From Lysobacterales bacterium (GTDB taxonomy: Bacteria; Pseudomonadota; Gammaproteobacteria; Xanthomonadales; Marinicellaceae), in the NCBI GenBank assembly GCA_027067055.1, contig JAMOMK010000026.1, forward strand, positions 62,001 to 126,000: DNA of 64,000 bases. The letters run 5' to 3'. The translations under genes and the position numbers were made by a program. Within the stretch, counting starts at the first letter, position 1. The number at the start of each line of letters is the position of its first letter. Below, piece after piece: positions 26,240-33,856 of this stretch. The notes under the pieces were generated by a model. It did no database searches. It was given only the letters and a program-made list of their open reading frames with translations, and was not told the DNA's origin.

Positions 26240-26866
26240 CTAACTTGTTTGGTTGGCCTCTTTAGTATGTTTATTTTTGATTTGTGAATTAATATAACTC
26301 GATGCATCTATTATCTGTTTCATTGCATCATCTTGTGTATCAATAACACTAAAATCTCCTTTTATATTATCTTTTTGATAAACATTTTCAATGGTATGGT
26401 GTAAATGATCCCATGAATGATTCTCGATTGATAAAATTGAAGATTCTTCTGCCTCTTGCCACCATGAATCTCCCCAAATTTTATGACCTGCAAGACAGGT
26501 TTTTTCAAGTATTGCTCTTGTTTCAGGTGATGCAATCACAAAAGAAGTGGCATGAATGTATCGCCCTGTAGTTTGCTTGAATTCTTGCATCAATGTAAAG
26601 GCTGACTTTTGAAATCCTTGGTATGGATGTTGCCAATCCCACAAATCAAGCTCAGTTCCATCATCAAAAGTTAATACCAAATAGTTATTAGATGTATCAA
26701 GGTTGACCTCTTTGTTAAGCCATTTGATTAATGTATGGGTTGAGATAACTGTTAAATTTAGTTTGTCAAAAAGTTGTAAATCATATTTCAAAGCAACCAA
26801 ATCATTGGTGTGGTAATCGTTGCCAGTTATATTGTTGGCATGATAAGTGAGTACTGGTATTTTCAT
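26240..26866 (-). CDS. Polysaccharide deacetylase family protein, short C-terminus
   Basis: The 208-residue product starts MKIPVLTYHANN and has the NodB-type motif 1, TFDDG, at residues 66-70 (D68/D69), and the metal-binding histidines H150 and H154 in ENHSWDHLHHT. These fit a metal-dependent carbohydrate esterase. No signal peptide is present. Homologues I know of usually run past a later motif containing a proline-rich RxPY/FAYPYG-like block. Here the protein ends soon after DASSYINSQIKNKH, and the downstream DNA is debris-like, so the C-terminus was probably lost. It lies on the same strand as, and downstream of, the glutathione peroxidase gene. Confidence 0.7.
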   Translation of the reverse strand: MKIPVLTYHANNITGNDYHTNDLVALKYDLQLFDKLNLTVISTHTLIKWLNKEVNLDTSNNYLVLTFDDGTELDLWDWQHPYQGFQKSAFTLMQEFKQTTGRYIHATSFVIASPETRAILEKTCLAGHKIWGDSWWQEAEESSILSIENHSWDHLHHTIENVYQKDNIKGDFSVIDTQDDAMKQIIDASSYINSQIKNKHTKEANQTS

Positions 26867-26955
26867 AGTAAGAATTTTATCATATTAGCAATTACAAGAT
26901 AGGATTAAATGAATTATAGTTAAGCTAAATTCTGTAATATATGAATCGGCTTTAA

Positions 26956-27438
26956 TTAAATCCTCAAAGCTTCCTTAATATACTTCTCAATATCCTTAGG
27001 TTTTTTAGTTGGTGCAAAGCGTTTGATGGGTTTGCCGTCTTTACCGATAAGAAATTTAGTGAAATTCCATTTAATTTTTTTGCCTAATGTTCCACCTAGT
27101 TCGTCTTTGAGGTAGGTGAAAATAGGGTGTTCGTTTTTGCCATTGACATCGACTTTGTCGAACATGTCAAAATCAACGCCGTAATTTTTTAAACAAAAAC
27201 TAGCGATTTCTTCATTGCTTCCTGGGTCTTGTTTGGCAAACTGGTTGCAGGGAAATCCTAAAATCTTTAATCCTGAATCTTGGTATTCTTCGTGTAATTT
27301 TTGTAAACCTTCAAACTGTGGTGTTAAGCCACATTTGCTGGCTGTATTAACAACTAATACGACGTTGTCTTTGAAATCAGACATAGAAACATCTTCGCCT
27401 GTTATTGTTTTGGCTTTAAAATCGTGAAAATTACTCAT
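26956..27438 (-). CDS. Glutathione peroxidase family protein
   Basis: This is a thiol peroxidase that reduces hydrogen peroxide or organic peroxides. The 160-residue product has the catalytic set: C36 in [17 protein letters not shown]66 in [14 protein letters not shown] and W124 in KWNFTKFLI. The active site is cysteine, not selenocysteine, so thioredoxin is a likely reductant. No signal peptide is seen, so it should be cytosolic. It lies divergent from the GST gene, with a 66-base gap holding both starts. Confidence 0.93.
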   Translation of the reverse strand: MSNFHDFKAKTITGEDVSMSDFKDNVVLVVNTASKCGLTPQFEGLQKLHEEYQDSGLKILGFPCNQFAKQDPGSNEEIASFCLKNYGVDFDMFDKVDVNGKNEHPIFTYLKDELGGTLGKKIKWNFTKFLIGKDGKPIKRFAPTKKPKDIEKYIKEALRI

Positions 27439-27504
27439 AAAAATCGCTCAACTGTATTATTTCAGACATAATAACATAATTCAAACTCTAAAAGGTCAAT
27501 CATA

Positions 27505-28167
27505 ATGATAATCATTCATCACTTAAATAATTCTCGTTCACAACGCATACTCTGGATGTGTGAAGAAATTGGAGTGGATTATCAAATCAAACACTACCAA
27601 CGCAATAGCAAAACTCAACTCGCCCCAAAAGAGTTGTTTGATGTTCATCCATTGGGTAAATCACCTGTGATTACTGATGGTGATATTACGGTGGCAGAAT
27701 CGGGCGCTATTATTGAGTATTTAGCCCGAAATCATGGTAAACAGTTGATACCTAAACAAGCAACTCCTGAATACCGTCAATATAATTATTGGTTGCACTT
27801 TGCTGAAGGCTCATTAATGCCACAGATGTTATTAAAGCTTATTTTTGATAAAATCAAAACAGCTCCTATGCCTTTTTTTATTAAACCTATAGCCAAAGGC
27901 ATCGCAAATAAAGTGATGGATGGTTATGTTGCACCCAATATTAAAAATAATATGGCATTTATTGAAAAACACTTACAAGAAAACAAATGGTTTGCAGGCA
28001 ATAAAATTTCGGGTGCTGATATTCAAATGAGCTTTCCACTTGAGGCCTCAATGATGCGATTGAAATCCAATGATTACCCTGGGATACAAAAGTATGTTGA
28101 TAAAATACATGCGCGTAGCGCCTACAAAAAAGCCCTCGAAAATGGAGGGCCTTATGATTATGCATGA
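27505..28167 (+). CDS. Glutathione S-transferase family protein
   Basis: The 220-residue product has the thioredoxin-fold N-terminal domain (about 1-80) with the active-site serine region HHLNNSRSQRILWM, the cis-proline segment GKSPVI and the glutathione-contact motif ESGAIIEYL. The helical C-terminal domain carries NKWFAGNKISGADIQMSFPL, the usual N-capping region. The substrate is unknown. It faces the osmC-like gene on the opposite strand. Its last codons (around ALENGGP) also encode the intrinsic terminator of that gene on the minus strand. Confidence 0.93.
   Translation: MIIIHHLNNSRSQRILWMCEEIGVDYQIKHYQRNSKTQLAPKELFDVHPLGKSPVITDGDITVAESGAIIEYLARNHGKQLIPKQATPEYRQYNYWLHFAEGSLMPQMLLKLIFDKIKTAPMPFFIKPIAKGIANKVMDGYVAPNIKNNMAFIEKHLQENKWFAGNKISGADIQMSFPLEASMMRLKSNDYPGIQKYVDKIHARSAYKKALENGGPYDYA
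28126..28150 (-). terminator. Intrinsic terminator for the OsmC-family gene, inside GST
   Basis: On the minus strand GCCCTC (28150-28145) pairs with GAGGGC (28137-28132) around a 7-base loop, and six T bases follow (28131-28126). The element lies 31 bases after the osmC-type stop but within the coding region of the convergent GST gene. Confidence 0.75.
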
Positions 28168-28180
28168 TATTATATTAGAG

Positions 28181-28600
28181 TTATTCTACAACCTCAAAAT
28201 CATGGGTAATATTGACAGTTTTATCAAGCATTGCTGATACGGAACAATATTTTTCCGCAGATAATTTAACGGCACGAGCAACAGACTTATCATCTATATT
28301 ACTTCCAGAAACAATAAAGTGCAGATGAATATCCGTAAAAATACGGGGAAATTCATCTCGGCGTTCAGCTGTTGCTACAACTTCTAACTTGCTGACGTCT
28401 TTTTTTGATTTAGTTAATATTAATTTAACATCAATCCCAGCACATCCCATCAATCCAAATAACACCATCTCCATTGGGGAAGGTGCAATTTTTTCACCAT
28501 CTTTGGTGGTGGGCGCATCCATGATGACGGACTTGTAACTGTCAGTCTTTCCAACAAATGTATAATCTTGTAACCAAGTTGCTGTAACTGTTTGACTCAT
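28181..28600 (-). CDS. OsmC family peroxiredoxin-like protein
   Basis: OsmC/Ohr proteins reduce organic peroxides with two cysteines. The ATG at 28600 is chosen because TTGGAGAA precedes it by about 6 bases; the frame extends to a TTG at 28612. The 139-residue product has the two expected cysteines, one in LFGLMGCAGIDVK and one in SAEKYCSVSAML, which fits the YhfA-type OsmC subgroup. No signal peptide is seen. Together with the glutathione peroxidase and GST genes next to it, it makes a small oxidative-stress neighbourhood. Confidence 0.9.
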   Translation of the reverse strand: MSQTVTATWLQDYTFVGKTDSYKSVIMDAPTTKDGEKIAPSPMEMVLFGLMGCAGIDVKLILTKSKKDVSKLEVVATAERRDEFPRIFTDIHLHFIVSGSNIDDKSVARAVKLSAEKYCSVSAMLDKTVNITHDFEVVE

Positions 28601-28685
28601 TTTATTCTCCAATTAAATTGTATTATGGCATAATAGGCTCTGTAATTATAATCACAAGTCAAATTCAACCATAAATCGTATTAAA

Positions 28686-30107
28686 TTGATAAAAATCAGA
28701 AATTATTTTAAATCCCTTTTAGTTATATTGATAATCTTAGCTATTGTATGGTTTGTATCTTTAGAGTTAACCAAGCAACGCATTGTTATTGAGGCGGAAA
28801 ACAAAAAGCACTCTATACAAGCTTTACAATCTCCTTATGTGTGGGATTTTGTTCACTTCAATCAAGATGTCGTTGAATCGTTTCAATCCTACTGGCATTT
28901 AGACTTAGCTCACTCTATTCATGCTAAACAGTCAAGCAATCCGCAGTTGTCATTGAATTTTTCAGGGCAAACACTTAATCCATTATTGCACGATAAGCTG
29001 ATTATTTACTCAAAAAAAGCATTGCTGGGAAAACTAAAAATACAAATAAAAAGCCGTTTGGATGATAAAATCTTTTATTATTCTCCATTGCTTGATTTAT
29101 CTGGCAAAGTGAATGAAATTAATTTAAATCAAACATGGAAAGGTTATACGGCATCGGCAGAAAGCGCTGATGCTGTTGTTTGGGGTAATGATTTAAAAAA
29201 AATAAGCAGTCTTGTTTTGATTTTTAGCAATCCTACAGCAGCCATTGAGATTGGTAAGATTGAGTTACCTTATTCACAACAAAAATTAAGCACAACCCAA
29301 GTTAGTGTCGATTGTGAGGGGCAAATTGAGACATTATCAGCAAACAAACTTATACAGTTTGAATTAAACCATGGGTGTTTGTTCCCCTCAAATTATATGT
29401 GGTTAAAGCACAAGCTCGCCCAACAATTTCCTGAGTCACTATTATCAATTAAGGGAGTGAAATCTTGGCAACAATCAAGCTTACATACAGTCAATAAACC
29501 TTATACTTCTAATACCATATTAAATGCTATTTTATATGCTGTATTGCTGAGTAGTTTTTTGGTTGTTTTTTGGCTAAGAAGAAAATACGCCACTGATAAA
29601 AGGAGTGCGCATCAAGAACCTTGGTACAAGTGGACCGCCAAACAAATGCTGTTCAAGGGTGCTAAAACAGCGATAAAACCTTATCATTTACTTATCAATT
29701 ATGCCGTTGTCCTCGTTCCTACACTTGGTTTGTTAATTGTGATGACGTTTATTAACTTCCCAGAACTACACGCATTTAAAAAATTGCCGCTGTATTTTCT
29801 TTGGGCATTAATTCAACAATTTTTATTGGGTTATGTTTTAGCACAAAGAATTTTTTACAGCACAACAGAAAATCGTTTACTCTCAGCCTTGTTAGCAGCA
29901 ACCGTATTTTCGTTATTGCATGCACCCTCTGCTTCCTTAATGTTCGCCACCTTTGTGGCAGGTGGTCTGTGGGCTTATGCCTTCTTAGTCTTCAAAAGAT
30001 TATTGCCATTGGCATTATCTCATGCAGTTTTAGCCTTAATGTTTTATCACGTTGTCTCAGATAAAGTCCTTTACACTGCCAAAGTCATGCAGTGGTTTTG
30101 GGAGTGA
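28686..30107 (+). CDS. Membrane protein with CPBP (Abi)-like protease domain
   Basis: The 473-residue product has a first membrane helix (about 9-27), a periplasmic-side region to about 275, another helix (NAILYAVLLSSFLVVFWL) and, from about 330, several helices. In the last part FSLLHAPSASLMFATFVAGG and LSHAVLALMFYHVVSD match the second and third histidine motifs of CPBP intramembrane glutamic endopeptidases. The first motif, normally EExxxR, is here IQQFLLGYVLAQR (Q377, Q378), so the catalytic glutamates are missing. It may be inactive or a divergent subgroup. The start codon is TTG with no clear ribosome-binding site. Function is unassigned. Confidence 0.6.
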   Translation: MIKIRNYFKSLLVILIILAIVWFVSLELTKQRIVIEAENKKHSIQALQSPYVWDFVHFNQDVVESFQSYWHLDLAHSIHAKQSSNPQLSLNFSGQTLNPLLHDKLIIYSKKALLGKLKIQIKSRLDDKIFYYSPLLDLSGKVNEINLNQTWKGYTASAESADAVVWGNDLKKISSLVLIFSNPTAAIEIGKIELPYSQQKLSTTQVSVDCEGQIETLSANKLIQFELNHGCLFPSNYMWLKHKLAQQFPESLLSIKGVKSWQQSSLHTVNKPYTSNTILNAILYAVLLSSFLVVFWLRRKYATDKRSAHQEPWYKWTAKQMLFKGAKTAIKPYHLLINYAVVLVPTLGLLIVMTFINFPELHAFKKLPLYFLWALIQQFLLGYVLAQRIFYSTTENRLLSALLAATVFSLLHAPSASLMFATFVAGGLWAYAFLVFKRLLPLALSHAVLALMFYHVVSDKVLYTAKVMQWFWE

Positions 30108-30192
30108 ATTTTTAATAAACCCCTAATATTGAGTGGTTTTATGAGTAAGATAATATCTATTCTACACTTATGTTATTCAGTAAGAGTGCACA

Positions 30193-30264
30193 ATGAAAAA
30201 AATCCAGTTATACTAGCCATGCTAATGGTAACTACACTAGCAAATGCAGTTCTTTTGGCATAGC
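30193..30264 (+). pseudogene. Remnant of a secreted-protein gene start
   Basis: ATG-AAA-AAA-ATC runs into a stop after 7 codons. If one A is added to the homopolymer at 30196-30202, the frame becomes MKKNPVILAMLMVTTLANA, a good signal peptide, followed by VLLA and a stop. I read it as a decayed gene. The rest of the 525-base gap 30108-30632 holds a 14-base palindrome TAACCTTAAGGTTA (30408-30421) and no other gene. Confidence 0.4.
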
Positions 30265-30632
30265 GATGAATAAATTTCAAAGTGATTCCATTAGCATTAG
30301 TCTTACCTTACCTTACCTCCTAACTACATCTCGCCTCACCAACTAAAATCACTTACTTCATGTTTTTTTTACAGCGGTGGTATTGTTCTCGTTACAGAAA
30401 CCATCTGTAACCTTAAGGTTAGTAACCTATATGCCAAGATTTATATCTTCCTATTATTTCATTGTTAAACAACAATAGTGCTAACATTTGCAACATTTGT
30501 TATAACTCAAAACTAACCAACTACTTTATATTATGTCTTATAGAGATCTACAAATAGATACTAAGTTCTTTTAAGTACCTTATTGTCGAATTTTAATTAG
30601 TCACATTTCTTGAACTGTAAGAGGAGAATACT

Positions 30633-33600
30633 ATGAAGTACTTAAAGATCAATTTTAAAAGTTTAGCTTTTTTATTGTTACTCATGTTGTTAGTTGTCAG
30701 CAATAATACATTAGCAAAAAAATATAACTGGTCAAATATAACACAAGAAGAATACATAGATAATTTAGTGGCTTGTGAGACTCAGTTACAAGAATACAAA
30801 TGGTCAAAAAACACTTGGCACAAAACCAATGATAAAACAAAACCTGCATTTAGTGAAATACTCGATGTTGACAAAATATATCAAAAAGTCCAGAACACTT
30901 TATACCTGCAAAATATTTTATCTACAAAGTTTAATATAGAAGTTAACCACCCTATGTTGCAGCAGGATATAGTGCGCATGACACGTGATACCAAAGATGC
31001 CAAGGCTTTAAAAACCATATTTGCCTTGTTTGATAATGATGTAACCACGATAGCACAATGTGTTTCACGTCCTTATTTAGTTAATAAAAAAGTGCAAAGT
31101 AGTTATTATTGGCAAAACGAAATACATCAGGGCATAAAATCTCAAGCTCAGCTTGAGCTAGATGAATATTTGGCAAACAATAATGCCAGCTCTACAACTG
31201 CACAGGTAAATACAGTTATTTATAAAATCAAAGATAATGACATAAAAGAACCGGAGCAAGATTTTTTGACAAAATCAACAGATGAAATTGTCATTGAGTT
31301 GGAAAGTGAAGAATTCAAACAGAAATTAAAACAGTTTAACGAGTTGAATCTTCAAGAAAAACAATATGCATTTGTCTATACTCAAATACTACAACAAACT
31401 ACCCAAAGCATAACGATTAGAAACCTAGTATGGGACAAACAGAATATGATGCAATGGTTTCTTAACCAAGATCATAAAATACCCTCTTTATCAAATTTAC
31501 CACTGAGTTTTAAATTGCCAAATATTTCAGATTCAGGTGAGCAGTTTAATGCAAAATCAGTATCTGCAAATTTCGATACTTGGAAACCTCAAGCTTTTAA
31601 CCCAGGAGATGTGCAAGGTCATACCACAGTTTGGACCGGTAGTGAGATGATAGTATGGGGTGGTGTCAATGGATCTGGCGTTTTAAATACTGGTGGTCGT
31701 TATGATCCCAGTTCAGATCACTGGTCACCGATTAGCATAGTAGGAGCTCCTGAGGGGCGCTATCTTCATACCGCAGTTTGGGTAGGCAGTGAGATGATTG
31801 TATGGGGTGGCGTTAATGGGAGTATTGCTTTAAATACTGGTGCACGTTACGACTCTGTCCACGACAGTTGGCTGCCAACAAATGTAGCTGATGCACCAGT
31901 TGCTAGGGCTTCTCATTCAACAGTGTGGACAGGAACTGAAATGCTTATATGGGGTGGTTTGGATGCGATAATCATGCCTGTTAATTATTTAAATACTGGC
32001 GCCAGGTATAGTCCTGATACTGATACATGGTTACCTATGAGCGGTACTAGTATTGAAGCTAGGGCTAGACACACAGCTATATGGACAGGAGAGGCAATGA
32101 TAGTATGGGGTGGTGAATATAGGGTGGGCGTAAATAATTTTCATTTAAATACCGGAGCAGTTTATGACCCTTCTTTGGATAGTTGGGTATTGACAAGTGT
32201 TAGCAATGCTCCGTCGCCACGTTCTTTTCACACTGCTGTATGGACAGGTGATGAAATGATAGTATGGGGTGGTGGAAATGGAAATCAACTAAGTTCAGGG
32301 TCACGTTATGACCCTCTTTCAGATAGCTGGCTGGCTACTAGTAGTATTAATGGACCAATAGGCAGATTTTTTCACACAGCGGTTTGGACAGGCAGTAAAA
32401 TGATAGTTTGGGGAGGTGGTGGTACAACAAACTCTACTGAGGCAGGGGGAAGTTATGATCCTGTTACTGATAGTTGGTTATTAACAAATACCATTGGCGC
32501 ACCCCCAAATAGACTAAATAGCTCTGCAGTATGGACCGGTAGTGAAATGATAATTTGGGGTGGGTATCTTTACTCAAATATAGGTGGTCGCTATAATCCA
32601 GTTTCAGATAATTGGTCATTGACCAGCAGTAATAATGTCCCAAGTGTGAGACAACGACATACTGCTGTATGGACAGGCTATGAGATGATTGTATGGGGTG
32701 GTTTTGCTAGCACTTATTTAGATACAGGGAGTCGCTATAATCCTGCCTTAGATAGTTGGTCTTTGACAAATACAAACTCTGCACCTGATGGTCGTACTTC
32801 ACATACTGCAATTTGGAGCGGGGATTCAATGATAGTTTGGGGAGGACAAGGGCTCGGTGGAATTTTAAATACAGGAAGTCGTTATAATCCACTTCTGGAT
32901 ACTTGGTCTGATACCAGTACTTTAGTTAATGCAAGACAGAGCCACACCGCAGTATGGAGTGATAATGAGATGCTTGTATGGGGTGGTTATGATGGGGGCG
33001 TACTTTTAAATACTGGTAATCGTTATAACACCAGTACGAACAGCTGGTCACCAATAACTAGTATTGATGCACCAACCGCTAGACAACAGCACACCGCTAT
33101 TTGGACTGGTGATGAGATGATTATTTGGGGTGGTTATGATGGAGATAATGCTAATACTGGCGGACGTTATAATCCTGGTTTAGATAGTTGGTCGGCAACA
33201 AACACAACTAATGCATCAAGTGCGCGACGTGAACATACGGTTGTATGGACAGGAAGTGAAATGCTTATATGGGGTGGTTATGATGGCGGCATTATAAATA
33301 CTGGGGATCGTTACGACCCTGTTTCCGATAGTTGGTCTATGATAAATGCCGCAGGTATGCCAAGTGCTAGGTATTACCACAGCGCAGTTTGGACGGGTAT
33401 TGATATGATTATATGGGGAGGATTTGATGGAAGCTACTTAAATACTGGCGGTCGATATAACCCTATTTCAGATAACTGGTCACCAACAAGTGGTGTTAAT
33501 TCTCCAACGGCTAGACAACAGCATACAGCGATTTGGAGTGGTAGAGAGATGATCATTTGGGGCGGCTATGATGGAGCAAATATGAATTCTACAGGTATAT

Positions 33601-33644
33601 ATTTTTCAGAAGTTGAACTGGTGTTTGCTAATGGCTTTGAATAA
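30633..33644 (+). CDS. Exported kelch-like beta-propeller protein
   Basis: The 1003-residue product has a signal peptide (about 1-28, FLLLLMLLVVSNNTLA) and an N-terminal helical, charged region (30-320) with no recognised domain. Then come 14 kelch-like repeats (329-985), each about 45-50 residues, with the pattern H-T-A-V-W-T-G-x-E-M-I-V-W-G-G, then NTGxRYDP and D-x-W. Fourteen blades could make two seven-bladed propellers. The C-terminus is VFANGFE, a tail I recall from many exported proteins of Marinicella/Xanthomonadales-type bacteria. A strong ribosome-binding site (AGAGGAGAA) precedes the ATG. A hairpin after the gene may end transcription. No enzyme motif is visible, so it probably binds proteins or sugars at the surface. 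Confidence 0.85.
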   Translation: MKYLKINFKSLAFLLLLMLLVVSNNTLAKKYNWSNITQEEYIDNLVACETQLQEYKWSKNTWHKTNDKTKPAFSEILDVDKIYQKVQNTLYLQNILSTKFNIEVNHPMLQQDIVRMTRDTKDAKALKTIFALFDNDVTTIAQCVSRPYLVNKKVQSSYYWQNEIHQGIKSQAQLELDEYLANNNASSTTAQVNTVIYKIKDNDIKEPEQDFLTKSTDEIVIELESEEFKQKLKQFNELNLQEKQYAFVYTQILQQTTQSITIRNLVWDKQNMMQWFLNQDHKIPSLSNLPLSFKLPNISDSGEQFNAKSVSANFDTWKPQAFNPGDVQGHTTVWTGSEMIVWGGVNGSGVLNTGGRYDPSSDHWSPISIVGAPEGRYLHTAVWVGSEMIVWGGVNGSIALNTGARYDSVHDSWLPTNVADAPVARASHSTVWTGTEMLIWGGLDAIIMPVNYLNTGARYSPDTDTWLPMSGTSIEARARHTAIWTGEAMIVWGGEYRVGVNNFHLNTGAVYDPSLDSWVLTSVSNAPSPRSFHTAVWTGDEMIVWGGGNGNQLSSGSRYDPLSDSWLATSSINGPIGRFFHTAVWTGSKMIVWGGGGTTNSTEAGGSYDPVTDSWLLTNTIGAPPNRLNSSAVWTGSEMIIWGGYLYSNIGGRYNPVSDNWSLTSSNNVPSVRQRHTAVWTGYEMIVWGGFASTYLDTGSRYNPALDSWSLTNTNSAPDGRTSHTAIWSGDSMIVWGGQGLGGILNTGSRYNPLLDTWSDTSTLVNARQSHTAVWSDNEMLVWGGYDGGVLLNTGNRYNTSTNSWSPITSIDAPTARQQHTAIWTGDEMIIWGGYDGDNANTGGRYNPGLDSWSATNTTNASSARREHTVVWTGSEMLIWGGYDGGIINTGDRYDPVSDSWSMINAAGMPSARYYHSAVWTGIDMIIWGGFDGSYLNTGGRYNPISDNWSPTSGVNSPTARQQHTAIWSGREMIIWGGYDGANMNSTGIYFSEVELVFANGFE

Positions 33645-33737
33645 GCCTAAGAGTTTGTAAAACATGCAAAGTCTAAAGAATGGCAAACTTAGAAAAGTTA
33701 CCCATAATTTTAGTAAAAACAGGCTTTCCAAAAATCT

Positions 33738-33775
33738 CTTACTGACAGCGTTATGTCAGTAAGGGTTTTGTGTTG
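33738..33775 (+). terminator. Probable terminator after the kelch-like gene
   Basis: CTTACTGACA (33738-33747) pairs perfectly with TGTCAGTAAG (33754-33763) around a 6-base loop, followed by GGTTTTGTGTTGTTGTT. The stem is strong but the T tract is interrupted. No LexA-type box (CTGT-N8-ACAG) was found between here and uvrA. Confidence 0.6.
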
Positions 33776-33856
33776 TTGTTACAGGTGAAAATAACTGTAC
33801 ATAAAGTAAAAATATAAGTTAAACTACGTGGTTTTCTGTTAATTGTAAAACCACAC

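Noticed and set aside
27325-27345. Selenocysteine in the glutathione peroxidase
   Set aside because: The active-site codon encodes cysteine (KCGLTPQ), not UGA.
33780-33856. LexA/SOS box upstream of uvrA
   Set aside because: CTGT and ACAG occur but in the wrong order and spacing; no CTGT-N8-ACAG match.
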